DNA from: Zygaena filipendulae | Taxonomy: Eukaryota; Arthropoda; Insecta; Lepidoptera; Zygaenidae | Assembly: GCA_907165275.2 (NCBI GenBank) | Contig: OU015654.1 | Coordinates: forward strand, 141,501-205,500 | DNA length: 64,000 bases | Direction of reading: 5' to 3' | In this document: piece after piece, positions 1 through 9,475 of the stretch | How positions within the stretch are numbered: position 1 is the stretch's first letter | How the letters are laid out: every line of letters starts with the position of its first letter | Notes under the pieces: generated by a model | Seen by the model: the letters and a program-made list of their open reading frames with translations, nothing else | The model's database searches: none | Told to the model about the DNA's origin: nothing | Made by a program: the position numbers and the translations under genes

Positions 1-152
1 CTACTCGGAAAGAAACCATGTTGGTTAGCGCTTATGATTTGTTTGACTTGAGAAAATATAACGTTATCTTTCGATTAGGTACGGAAAGTACGAGAAATAA
101 AGGAAAAATACATGTCCAATACTTTTTATGTACCTACCCGACGGCCTAAATA
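1..152 (+). repeat. Degenerate right end of MITE family A in cnk intron
   Basis: Bases from about 85 (AGAAATAAAGGAAAAATACA, TGTCCAATACTTTTTATG, GACGGCCTAAATA) match the right end of the elements at 9793, 10531 and 5717. The left limit is unclear. Nothing else is seen up to the exon at 215. Confidence 0.4.
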
Positions 153-214
153 CTTAAATCGAGTCATCCAGCCCATAGGCCGTGTTCTAACTTCCCCCTG
201 ACCCTCCCCCCCAG

Positions 215-627
215 AGAGGCGCGCGGTGCCGCTGGCGGTGGCGGCGGCGCGCGGGCCCAGCGGCGAGGCGTGGCAGCGCGTGCGCGCGCGGGCTGGTGGG
301 GCGGGTGGGGCGGGCGGGGCGGAGGGCGCGCAGTGGCGCTGGGCGCGGCGCCGGCTCGCGCTGTGCGAGGGCGCGCTGTACGTGTACGCGCGGGGCGGGG
401 CCGGGGGCGGGCGGGCGGCGTGCCGCGTGCGGCTGCGCGGCTGCACGGCGGCGGCGGCGCCCGAGGTGCGCTCGCGGCAGCACGCCTTCAAGGTGTACCA
501 CACGGGCACCGCCTTCTACTTCGCCGCCGACTCGCCGGACGCGATGCGCGCCTGGGTGCAGCTGGTGGCCGCCGCCGCGCTCGCGCACGACGCGACCGCG
601 CCCGCGCACAAGCGGCCCGACAAACAG
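215..627 (+). CDS. cnk: cnk exon with PH domain
   Basis: The acceptor is CCCCCAG ending at 214 and the donor CAG|GTGCCG at 628; the exon starts with two bases of a split codon and ends in phase 0. The whole PH fold appears to be encoded here: strands around RRRLALCEGALYVYA, the conserved FKVYHTGTAFYFAADS and the closing helix around MRAWVQLVAAA. A Gly/Ala insert (GGAGGAGGAEGA) sits in the first loop. Confidence 0.8.
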
Positions 628-3600
628 GTGCCGGCGCGTACATATATACGACTAGCTGACCCCCGCGCTTTCACTCAATATACTCTGGATCACTGTAGCT
701 CCCCATAAGTGAAAGAATTTTCAAAATTGGTTCAGTAGATCTAGAGATTATAACTTCACAAACTCCGGAGTTCCCGCGGGTATCCCGGAATAAACAGTAC
801 CCTATATCACTCAGAATCACTACAGCTTTTTAAAAGTGGAAGAATTTTCAAAGCGGTTCAGTAGATCCAGAGATTACCCCCTACAACCTCACAAACTCAA
901 GAACTCACAAAGTCTGGAGTTCCCGAGGGAATTCTAGGATAAAAATTATCCTATATCACTCTGGATCACTGCAGCTTCCTATAAGTGAAAGAGTTTTCAA
1001 AATCGGTTCAGTAGATTTAGAGATAGTTGTTCTCCCGTGGTTTTACCCGCGGAAAATTCAGAGTTCCCGCGGGAATTCCGGAATAAAAAGTAAGCTATGG
1101 CAGTCAGAATCATTGCAGCTTCCTATAAGTGAAAGAATTTTCAAAATCGGTTCAGTAGATCCAGAAATTACCCCCTAAAACATCAGAAACTCACAAACTT
1201 ACAAACCCACAAACACACAAACTTTGCTCTTTATAATATTAGTATAGATTACATGCAATTTCTTTTTAATATTACACGACTAGCTGTCCCCCACAGTTTC
1301 ACCCGTGTTAATTCTAGAATTACCCATTTTTGTAGCCTAAACAATGCCTAACTATGTATTTATTACTCAGAAAGCCGTATTTCTCGTTTCCAGGCGGACA
1401 CGTCGAGCTTCTACTCGGAGACGGACTATTCGGAGACGGAGTCCGACATCGAGGAGGCGAGCGCGGACGCGGGGCTGGAGGGCGGGGAGGGGGAGGGCGC
1501 CGGGGTGCCGGGCATGGGCGCGGGGGGCGGGCCGGGGGCGGGGGCGGGGGTGGGAGCGGGGGCGGGGGTCGGCAAGGACAAGGACAAGAGCAAGTTCGGC
1601 TCGCTGAAGAAGCTGACGCATCGCGCGCAGCGGAGCGACTCGCAGGTGAGGCTTTGTATGTTTTATGGAGATACATTTATGTATATAACTCATTGTCAGC
1701 GTTAACAAAGGTTCTATCGGTTCGCTCATGTGGAGTGGGCGGCCGGCGCCCGGCGGGTGTGACGTAGATAGCAATATGAGGTATGACGTCAATTCAGTAT
1801 ATTTATTCTTTATTGCAGTATACTGTGAAGCCGTCCATTTATACTGAGCTATACTGGTTACTGTTCAAAACGGAACGCAGGCCAGTATAGTGTCGTCCAT
1901 GTCCAAGAGCGGTCACAGCTTGAAATTTTGGAGGGGGTCACCTATAACTTAATATTAGTGACCCCCTCCAGACGCGGTTGGCCAACCATTGGTCCGAGGT
2001 TGATCACGTAATCGACCCATTGAGAGCACCTTACCTCTGAAACGCCAGTGCTCGCAGTACAATAATGGCGACGATTATGACGTCATACCGCCTACTGGCG
2101 TACGTCATACAGCTCTGGGTGTACCCGCACTTAGCTAATGCTGAGTTACATCCTTTCGGCAGAGCATGCAAGATAGGGTATATAGATTAGGCACTTGTTC
2201 AGTGTTTGTTTTTTCTTGTGGGTTTTTCTGGAATAAATGTAGTTTCTTTTTTCTCTTTACTGCGGATACTGCGGCAGTATACTGACAGTTATAACGGAAC
2301 GAATTTGTCGTCCCTGCGAGCACTGGGCCAGTGCTATTTGTAATAACGGAACATACCCATTACGTAAATATTTTTGTCAGAATTTAAACTTTATTTTTGT
2401 TAGACTTACTACTTATAGCAATAAAGTTCAATGACTGAATCACCTATAGCTGCGGCTCTCTGTACGTGTGTGTGTATGTGTGTGCGTGTGTGTGTGTGCA
2501 GGAGAGCGTGAGCCACGCGTCCACCAGCCTGGACCGGAAGTACCTGCGGTTCTTCTCGCGCGGGAAGCACAAAGACGACGCCAAAGAGAGCAAGGAAAAC
2601 AAAGCCAAGGTACCGGCCGCGCGGTCTATTCATTGTACACTTTATTATTACTGTTTTTAAAGTCAGTATTTGCTTAGAACTATTTCGCTGTTTTTGCAAA
2701 ATTAATGTATTTTAAAATGTTTGAGTACACATAAATCTTTTTGATCCCACACTACGCCATAAGTTTGTGCCGTGGAAACCGATCAACACGTGGTATATAG
2801 TACATATTAAAACATAATCTTAATATATATAAATCACGTGTCACGTTGTTTGTCCGCGATGGACTCCGAAACTACTGAACGGATTTTGATAAAATTTTGT
2901 AACCATTTGTTATATGGTCTAACTTAAAAGATAGGATAGTTTTTTATCCCGGAATTCCCGCGGGAACTCCGAAATTACCGCGGATGAAATTGCAGGGACA
3001 GCTAGTATATTATATAATCATGTCCAGACTGGAATGAAGAACTCCGTGTTCATAACCCAAAATGCATTTTCACCGGGAGTCGATTAATCCGGAACCTCAT
3101 GTTATCGGCGAGACATGTTGACCTACGAAACGGTGAATTTAATATGCTTCCCCCACCCCCCCTGGTGTGCGCAGGGCAAGCAGCCGCCGGGGGGCGTGCC
3201 GGTGCCCACGGGCCACTACCGCAGCTACCGGCGCGTGTCGTCGCACGCCCCCGGCGCCGCCCCCGCCGCCCCCGCCGCGCAGGACGCGCCCCTGACCGCC
3301 CCCGCCGCCCCCGCCGCGCAGGACGCGCCCCTGACCGCCCCCGCCGCCCCCGCCGCCCCCGCGTCGCGCCTGCCCAAGCCGCTGACGTACATCCACGCGT
3401 CGAACCCCAACCTGCTGGACTTTGAGAAGAGCGACTTCGTCACTAAGCCTGCGCTGCAGGTTCAGAATACTGATCAAAATATAAACGTATAATTTATTAA
3501 TTAGCAGTATCAGTTTTCGAGTTAAAGCCATGGAAATTCGTATTGGAGTTATCGTTTTCGAATAAAGAAACACATATTTCAGGGTTTCTGATGAGTTACT

Positions 3601-6600
3601 GATTATTATGATGTAATTTATATACGTTAATAATAAACAAAGATTAATATTAAACAAAGATTAATATTGTTGTGTTGTACGTCTAGTTGTCGTCGTCTAA
3701 GTCTTCGGTAGGCGCGGGTGGTGCGGGGGCGGGGGCGGGCGCGGGCGGCAAGCCGGAGAGCCTGCTGGGCTTCGTGACCCTGGAGCAGTTCATGCTGCAG
3801 AAGCAGGCGGAGGAGCGGCGCCAGGTGTACAACAACCGCGTGCTCATGGGCGTCGAGCGCAGCGGCCGCCACGACAAGCACGCGCACAAGGTACACCGCT
3901 ATACGCATCCTACACCACAATACACACATTACACCACAATACACACACTACACCACAATACACACATTAATCCACAATATACACACTACACCACAATACA
4001 CACATTACACCACAATACACACATTACACACAATACACCACAATACACACACTACACCACAATACACACATTACACCACAATACACACATTACACACAAT
4101 ACACCACAATACACACATTACACCACAATACACACATTACACACAATACACCACAATACACACACTACACCACAATACACACATTAATCCACAATATACA
4201 CACTACACCACAATACACACATTACACCACAATACACACATTACACACAATACACCACAATACACACATTACACCACAATACACACATTACACACAATAC
4301 ACCACAATACACACACTACACCACAATACACACATTAATCCACAATATACTCACTACACCACAATACACACATTACACCACAATACACACATTACACCAC
4401 AATACACACACTACACCACAATACACACATTACACCACAATACACACACTACACCACAATACACACACTACACCACAATAAACACACAACTCCACACACC
4501 AGACCACAATACAATTTTTGCAACATATACACTGCACAACTTTTGAAAATTTAATATTTTAATTAACTTTTATTTGTACAATCTATGTATACATGTAAAA
4601 TGCTTCGTCCTGAATGACTTATGGATCAACGTACAGCCTAAACCGCTGGTCGTAGAGATTTGAAACTTGGAGGGTGTGTTTTTTGTATGACTTAGGCATC
4701 CGATAAGAGTGGATTTTCCGAAATGTTATCCCTAACGGGTTGAAAAAGGGAGGCAAAGTTTGTACGGAACAATTTCATGGGAACTTGGAAATTATCGCGG
4801 GTGAAACCGCGCGGGACTGCTAGTATTCAATAAAAACCTGATGACCACCTCGCGCTCAGGAGTTGCAGAAGCGGCTGGAGCGCATCGTGCCGGACGTGAT
4901 CTACGGGGAGGTGGCGGGCGGGGGCGGGGAGGCGGGCTCGGGCGGGCGGGGCGCGCGGCTGGCGGGGGGCGTGCCGCTGCCCGTGCTGGAGCACCTGCAG
5001 GCGCGCGGCCTGCCCGCCGCCCCCGCGCCCGCCTCCGCGCCGCCCGCCCCGCCGCGCGCCCCGCCCGCGGACGGGAAGCCCATCTCCGTCACGGGGAAGG
5101 ACGGGTGAGTGCGGCTGCGTAATACGCATCATTCATTCACTTTATGTACATTAATAATAATAATCTTTGTTTCGGAAAAAATATCGATGGTTTGTTAGTA
5201 ACAGTATCCTTAAAAACCAATATAATATAATACTCATTAAAATATTTGATACTCCAAAACAAGCGCGTGATCGGAAGTGGCCTTAATCACTTCATACTCT
5301 AATATTGTAGTAAGGATAGATGTATCGTTACAGTTACGAGAAGATCGTGTACCCGGACGAGCAGCCCGCCCCCGCCCCCGCGCCGCGCGCCCCGCCCGCC
5401 CCGCCCGCCCCGCCGCGCGCGCCCGGCTCGCCCACCGCCGCCGAGCTCGGCTACGAGACCATCTACGGGGACGGGCCGGGGGCGGGGCCGGGGGCGGGCG
5501 CCGGGGCCGGGGGGGCGCCCCCCGTCGCGCCGCGCGCCCCCGAGCGGCCCTGGCGCGAGTCGCTGCGGCGGAACGACAAGGTGAGCGGGGCCCCTGTCGG
5601 CCGCGGGGCGCGGGGCGCGGGGCGCGGGGTACGCGCTGTGCGCGGCTGCTGGTAGCTAAAACGATCATGAAATAAGTAATGGGGATGTGGACTACTTTTG
5701 CAAATCAAAATTATAATTAGACCGTCAGTTAGAAAATAAAAAAAACAATAGACACGTATTTTTTGCTTTTTGAAATAAAATTAAAATATACAGAGATAAA
5801 GCGCATTAAAGTTCAGGGTGAGGGGGTCGTGACGTCACCAACCGCCAAAACCGCCATACAAACTGTTCGAATAGTGACGTCACGCGGACTTTCGACTCAA
5901 TATATCGCCGTTATGTTTGATTATGTAAAAAAAGAAAAAATACGTGTCCAATATTTTTTAATAATCTACAAGACGGGCTAAAAAATAAAAATTAGTCAAC
6001 ATGGGCATTCTTGGCGATAATTTATTTATTTACTTCAATTACTTTAAAACCAGAGTACTGCTCAATAATGAGGATTTGGAAATGGTCGATGAAACTGTCT
6101 TTCTAGGTATAACATTAGATGCAAAATTACAATGGGGCCCACATATAAAAAAGTTATCAGATAGATTAAGCTCGGCGGCTTATGCTGTTAAGAAAATCCG
6201 TCAACTTACTGATATTAATACCGCGCGTTTAGTTTATTTTAGTTATTTCCACAGCATTATGTCATACGGCATACTGCTGTGGGGTGGCGCCGCGGATATC
6301 GAGTCTATATTCGTGTTGCAGAAACGAGCCATTCGCGCAATCTATAAGTTGGGCCCTCGGGATTCACTGAGAACTAAATTCAGCGAGTTTAAAATAATGA
6401 CTGTACATTCTCAGTATATATACGAGAATTTATTATATGTTCACAAAAATTTAGGCAACTTTAAGAAAAACAGTGATTTACATAATCTAAACTTAAGAAA
6501 TAAATATAAACTCGCTGTGCCTAAGACTAGGCTGCATAAAATTTCTAACTGCCGCACTCAGAGTCGACTTTACTGATTACTTAGTTAAGTATAGATTTTT

Positions 6601-7968
6601 AAAACAAAACTGCCGCAATCAGACAAGTTTAATTAACTAATGTTAATTGGCATTTCACTAATTAAGTTACATCTCATTAAATGCCAATTAACATTAATTT
6701 ACTGAACGTCTCTGATTGCAGCAGTTTTGTTTTAAAAATCTATACTTAACTAAATAATCATTAAAGTCGACTCTGAGTGCGGCGGTAAGTCATTTAAAGG
6801 ACAATGTATACACTTTTACAACAAACTCCCAAACGATGTAATTAATTTGTCAATTAATAAATTCAAGACACTTATTAAACACAGATCATGCGATAAAGCA
6901 TTTTATAGTGTAGTAGACTATTTAAATGATGCAGACGTTTGGGAATGAATTGCTCTATCCAATTACTATTTTTTGTTCTCCTAGTTTATAAGTAAGATCA
7001 TTAAAAGACAGTGCTGCTGAGTTTCTTGTCAATTTATAGTTCTAAGAATCTGCTGACGATTACAAGTGATTGTAACCAATCCTAAGTAATAAAAAAAAAT
7101 AATAATGAATGTACATACTAAGCATCCCCGGCGGCACTCGGCAGGTGCACTCGGGCGGCGCGCCGCTGAAGAGCGCGGCGCAGTACCGCCCGCCGCCGCG
7201 CCCGCCCGTCGCGCTCGCGCCCGCGCCCGCGCCCGCGCCCGCTCCCGCTGCCGCTGCCGCCTCTGACAGGTGAGCCCGGCCCCTTACTTGTAGCAATGAT
7301 GACCTTCGATATTAATTATCCCGATCTTATAACAAAGATAGCGGTCGAAATTTCGATGAACTAAAAATCAATCAATTGTAGAACACATGACTGTAGTCAA
7401 AAACACCTATAGCAATGTCAATGTTCCTTAAAACAATAACTTACTTTTATCTTTGTACCCCTTATAAATCAATGCTATTTGTGAATTCCCCGAACGCTAT
7501 CTCTAAATAACCCAGGCTATAATGTAACCCATGATTTCCGCGGGGACTGACTGTGACTGTCTCGCTTGCAGCTGGACCCCGGTGGAGGCCGGGGGCGGCG
7601 GGGGCGGCGGGGGCGGAGGGGGCGGCGGCGTGTCGCGGCTGCGGCTCATGTTCTCGCAGCACCAGGTGAGGCGCCACACTCTAAACACCTACTCATTTAT
7701 TTAACTTCAAACTACATTAATGTCTTGTCTGTCTGTTTGTGTGTCGATGTCGTCCCAGGAGCGCGGCAGCGGGAGCAGCGGCGGCAGCGGTGGCAGCACG
7801 CCCGGCTCTGCGCCCACGCCCACGCCCACGCCCACGGCTGCGCCCACGCCCGCGGCCACCCCCGCCGCCCACTACCCGCACCTGCAGTGCCCGCCCACGT
7901 TCCACCCGGAGACCTACTCGCTGGCGCGCCTCGCGCCCCCCGGCCCCGGCCCCGCGCCCGCCCCCTGA
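215..7968 (+). CDS. cnk: Connector enhancer of KSR (cnk), 3' part of gene, ten exons
   Basis: CNK is a multidomain scaffold (SAM, CRIC, PDZ, PH) that links Ras signalling to the RAF/KSR/MEK module at the membrane. Exons seen: 215-627, 1394-1645, 2502-2609, 3175-3459, 3687-3890, 4860-5104, 5334-5580, 7145-7269, 7572-7665 and 7759-7968, all with GT-AG borders and matching phases, giving about 726 residues and a TGA at 7966. The first exon holds a PH domain (FKVYHTGTAFYFAADS, then the C-terminal helix with AWVQLV). Downstream blocks resemble the CNK tail: FYSETDYSETESD, STSLDRKYLRFFSRGK, PLTYIHASNPNLLDF, GFVTLEQFMLQKQ, RLERIVPDVIYGE, CPPTFHPETYSL. Upstream domains lie outside the window. Exons are far richer in GC than the introns and full of Gly, Ala and Pro runs. 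The motif match is from memory of the family, but spacing, phases and the PH-to-tail order support it well. Confidence 0.8.
645..1330 (+). repeat. Four tandem RTE/SINE-type tail units in cnk intron
   Basis: Units of about 160-180 bp repeat the order GGAGTTCCCGCGGG, CCTATATCACTC, TGCAGCTTCCTATAAGTG, TTTTCAAAATCGGTTCAG, ending TATAATATTAGTATAGAT at about 1245. A further start (ACTAGCTGTCCCCCAC) follows at 1278. A related single copy is at 57028-57200. Confidence 0.7.
1394..1645 (+). CDS. cnk: cnk exon, acidic SETD block and Gly/Ala run
   Basis: The acceptor is TTTCCAG before 1394 and the donor CAG|GTGAGG at 1646; it holds 84 full codons in phase 0. It starts ADTSSFYSETDYSETESDIEE, continues with about 35 residues that are mostly Gly and Ala, and ends in a basic block (KDKDKSKFGSLKKLTHR). 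Confidence 0.8.
1771..2357 (+). repeat. MITE family B copy with internal insertion, cnk intron
   Basis: It shares GAGGTATGACGTCAAT, GAGAGCACCTTACC, AACGCCAGT, ATTATGACGTCATACCGCCT and the right end GGGCCAGTGCTA...AACGGAACATACCC with the element at 11121. Relative to that copy it has an extra stretch (about 2100-2265) and a 13-bp-stem hairpin (1929-1970). The left terminal repeat is missing. Confidence 0.65.
2461..2500 (+). repeat. GT microsatellite forming a splice acceptor
   Basis: A run of TG dinucleotides (with a few substitutions) ends in TGCAG, the acceptor of the cnk exon at 2502. The usual pyrimidine tract is replaced by the GT repeat. Confidence 0.85.
2502..2609 (+). CDS. cnk: cnk exon, STSLDRKYLRFFSRGK block
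   Basis: It spans 36 codons between an acceptor formed by the end of a GT microsatellite (TGTGTGCAG) and the donor AAG|GTACCG. It encodes ESVSHASTSLDRKYLRFFSR and a charged Lys/Glu/Asp tail. It is the least compositionally skewed exon of the set. Confidence 0.8.
2729..2810 (-). repeat. Partial tRNA-SINE tail, reverse
   Basis: GATCCCACACTA, TTGTGCCGTGGAAACC and CACGTGGTATATA match, in reverse, the 3' part of the tRNA-headed SINE at 44440-44745. Confidence 0.6.
2821..3010 (-). repeat. RTE/SINE-type repeat, reverse
   Basis: It runs TATATATAAATCACGTGTCA, GACTCCGAAACTACTGAACG, CCCGGAATTCCCGCGGG, ACAGCTAGTA. It is the same family as the tandem pair at 22972-23437 and the opposite-strand copy at 61703-61937. 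Confidence 0.75.
3175..3459 (+). CDS. cnk: cnk exon with a 13-residue in-frame duplication
   Basis: It spans 95 codons, acceptor GTGCGCAG and donor CAG|GTTCAG. It encodes VPTGHYRSYRRV, then an Ala/Pro linker with the 39-bp unit encoding AQDAPLTAPAAPA twice, then PKPLTYIHASNPNLLDFEKS, the best conserved stretch of the CNK tail here. Confidence 0.8.
3687..3890 (+). CDS. cnk: cnk exon, GFVTLEQFMLQKQ block
   Basis: It spans 68 codons, acceptor GTCTAG, donor AAG|GTACAC at 3891. It encodes a Ser-rich start, a short Gly/Ala run and GKPESLLGFVTLEQFMLQKQ. A minisatellite starts about 20 bases past the donor. Confidence 0.8.
3893..4500 (+). repeat. G-free CA-rich minisatellite in cnk intron
   Basis: Units of about 19 bp (CACCACAATACACACATTA) alternate with shorter variants; a variant with ATTAATCC recurs at 3966, 4183 and 4334, so there is some higher-order order. 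From 3906 to 4501 the plus strand has no G at all. It begins just inside the intron after the donor at 3891. Confidence 0.95.
4567..4825 (-). repeat. Dispersed repeat family E, cnk intron
   Basis: It shares CTTCGTCCTGAATGACT, GATCAAC, GAAACTTGGAGGGTG, AAAGTTTGTA, GGTGAA, CGCG and GCTAGTA with 35262-35498. It ends 35 bases before the exon at 4860. The strand is given by analogy with RTE-type tails. Confidence 0.7.
4860..5104 (+). CDS. cnk: cnk exon, RLERIVPDVIYGE block
   Basis: The acceptor is GCTCAG and the donor GG|GTGAGT; it ends in phase 2 and the next exon supplies the third base of a Gly codon. It begins ELQKRLERIVPDVIYGEV and then becomes Gly- and Ala/Pro-rich, closing with KPISVTGKDG. 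Confidence 0.78.
5334..5580 (+). CDS. cnk: cnk exon, YEKIVYPDE block
   Basis: The acceptor CGTTACAG restores the split Gly codon; the donor is AAG|GTGAGC. It encodes YEKIVYPDE, a Pro/Ala linker, ELGYETIYGDG, a Gly/Ala run and PWRESLRRNDK. An ATG at 5320 opens the same frame but lies before the acceptor. Confidence 0.78.
5717..5983 (+). repeat. MITE family A, cnk intron
   Basis: It starts TTAGACCGTCAGTTAGA and ends TCTACAAGACGGGCTAAAA, so short terminal inverted repeats; the core carries GTGACGTCAC and AGTGACGTCACG. It is the same family as 9793-10126, 10531-10839 and 55611-55908. Confidence 0.8.
6001..6948 (+). pseudogene. Non-LTR retrotransposon reverse transcriptase fragment, split by a MITE
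   Basis: The reading frame 6001-6576 encodes the C-terminal part of a non-LTR reverse transcriptase: VFLGITLDAKLQWGPHI, MSYGILLWGG and QKRAIRAIYKLGPRDSLR are typical of the post-catalytic region of Jockey/CR1-like elements. The same frame resumes after a 240-bp insertion and ends at TGA 6946-6948 with FYNKLPNDV, another typical end motif. The catalytic part is absent; the left edge abuts MITE A. It is a dead, 5'-truncated copy on the sense strand of a cnk intron (5581-7144). The clade assignment is uncertain. Confidence 0.8.
6549..6785 (+). mobile_element. Fold-back MITE family C inserted in the non-LTR fragment
   Basis: It is 237 bp long. The left end CTGCCGCACTCAGAGTCGAC and the right end (reverse complement CCGCCGCACTCAGAGTCGAC) match with one difference, and pairing continues for roughly 100 bp per arm (AAGTATAGATTTTTAAAACA on both). 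It is flanked by TAA at 6546-6548 and 6786-6788, as for PIF/Harbinger-type TWA target duplications; TA of Tc1/mariner type cannot be excluded. It has no coding capacity. Confidence 0.85.
7145..7269 (+). CDS. cnk: cnk exon, Pro/Ala-rich
   Basis: The acceptor is CTCGGCAG, with a weak pyrimidine tract; the donor is ACAG|GTGAGC, phase 2. It encodes VHSGGAPLKSAAQYRPPP followed by a Pro/Ala alternation. The splice phases match both neighbours. Confidence 0.7.
7572..7665 (+). CDS. cnk: cnk exon with poly-Gly run
   Basis: The acceptor is GCTTGCAG and the donor CAG|GTGAGG. The first base completes a Ser codon; then come WTPVEA, thirteen Gly residues and VSRLRLMFSQHQ. It is short, but phases agree on both sides. 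Confidence 0.7.
7759..7968 (+). CDS. cnk: cnk terminal coding exon
   Basis: The acceptor is GTCCCAG. It encodes Gly/Ser repeats, a Pro-Thr run, HLQCPPTFHPETYSLARLAP and a Pro/Ala end, and stops at TGA 7966-7968. The CPPTFHPETYSL block matches the CNK C-terminus as I remember it. Confidence 0.78.
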   Translation, partial: ERGSGSSGGSGGSTPGSAPTPTPTPTAAPTPAATPAAHYPHLQCPPTFHPETYSLARLAPPGPGPAPAP

Positions 7969-8740
7969 CGCGCTGTGGCCGCGGGGCCGGGGGACGGGCC
8001 GGGGCCGGGGGCGGGGGCGGGCGTCTGCTCCACCGTCAACTGATCGACCCCCTCCCCCTCGGCTCCCCGCGACGCGCTGCTGTAATGAACAAATCAACCA
8101 GCTGCAGCGAGTCGCGCCACGGGCCGGTGCCGGTGCCGGTGCCGGTGCCGGTGCCGGGGCCGGTGCTCGCCGGTGGGCCCGGCTTGCCTGCGGGCTGTGC
8201 GGCCATAACATGCTGTATACAAGAATATACAGGCTGTTACAGAGAGGTACCACCCGTCACCGGTATAACCGGCTCAGGAGCTCGCTGGTGACGTGAAATT
8301 TTTGTTTTGTTGCGGAAATAGTCGATAAAATATTTTTTAAATTGCCTACACTAATTTAAATTAATATTACACCTTTTTGTAACCTTCTGTATAACTTCGC
8401 CGTTCGCTAATGAAATGACGAACTAATAAAAATAGAAATTAAATTATTTAACTCAGACCGAACGGCAGTCGGCGATACGACACCCTCCTATTAGAATGCT
8501 CATACTGTACCTATGTAGGTATAGACGGATCCAATACTTGTAGTTATACATAATTATAAGCTAGTTCATTTTTATGAATTGAATAATTCCAGTCTAGTGT
8601 ATAAACCGCTTCCCTCGACGGATTGTTTATAACGCGGCTCTGTCTGTGGGCGCGGGGACTCCTCCATTTTATTATTTACAGCTTTGAAAACCAGTATACT
8701 TTAGAATCACGAAATAAAAACATATCGTTTGAATGGTGTA
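7969..8740 (+). other. cnk: cnk 3' UTR (inferred)
   Basis: GC-rich sequence follows the stop, including six GGTGCC copies (8123-8160), then turns AT-rich. AATAAA signals lie at 8425-8430 and 8713-8718; the second is followed by a GT-containing stretch near 8731. The exact 3' end is inferred only. Confidence 0.45.
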
Positions 8741-9245
8741 ACAATGTATATTATAAATATAAAATGTTTGACAGAAACCAATGTTTGTTCTAAAATACGA
8801 ATATTCTGGATATTTATTATAGTTTCACATTTTGTCGGTGGATGAAAGATGTATAGATGTTAGAAAACGTGCCAAATAGTGACTATAGCGTTCCACGGGC
8901 ACTCGGTGTTACAAACGGATAATGTGTGTACTACATTAAACCTAAACTATTGCTATCCCTTTCACACTGGTGGGAGTTTACGTATACTGTTACATATAAT
9001 ATTATGTAGACTTATAGATATAATTCATATGCTATTATGAAGTTTTCTTATATACTTAGCTATTTATTGCTATTGCTGTAATGCTTTTCTCTAAATGGAT
9101 ATTACGATATCCATAATACGTTATGATAATTACTTCCGTTCACGCCGTTCGACTGTGTTGTTGGACTATCATTTTGTTTTTTAATTTTTTTCGCCCGTGG
9201 ACGTAAATTTTTCATTACGTTCCTGTGGTCTCGTGTACACTTGAG
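8741..9245. other. AT-rich spacer, nothing recognised
   Basis: Unique-looking AT-rich sequence lies downstream of the cnk 3' UTR. No gene, RNA or repeat is recognised. Confidence 0.5.
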
Positions 9246-9475
9246 TACGGATTGTAGACTTCCTTTTTAGGGTTCTGCACCCAAAAGGTAAAACGGGACC
9301 ATCGTCCATCCGTCCATCTGTCTGTCCGCCTGTCACCAGGCTGTATCTCATGAACCGTGATAGTTAGACAGTCAGTCAGTATGGGAGCCATGAGAGATGA
9401 TTTTTTTTTTGCCTTTTTATAGAAAATGTTACGGAACCCTTCGTGCGCGAATCCAACTTGCACTTGGCCGGGTTT
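9246..9475 (+). repeat. Dispersed TAGGGTTC...GTTACGGAACCC repeat
   Basis: It starts TTAGGGTTCTGCACCCAAAA and ends TGTTACGGAACCCTTCGTGC with the common GGCTGTATCTCATGAACCGT core and a CCGTC/CTGTC-rich stretch. A fragment is at 31170-31265. It resembles a repeat frequent in lepidopteran introns. Confidence 0.6.

Noticed and set aside
126..659. Several overlapping long frames on both strands around the first exon
   Set aside because: They are by-products of very high GC; only the frame with PH motifs and matching splice phases is coding.
3891..4187. Open frame running from a cnk exon into the minisatellite
   Set aside because: A donor at 3891 and an in-phase next exon at 4860 explain the gene; the extension is repeat-encoded. 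It is kept only as an intron-retention observation.
7717..8253. Minus-strand frame of 178 codons over the last cnk exon
   Set aside because: Arg/Ala-rich antisense shadow of a GC-rich exon and UTR.
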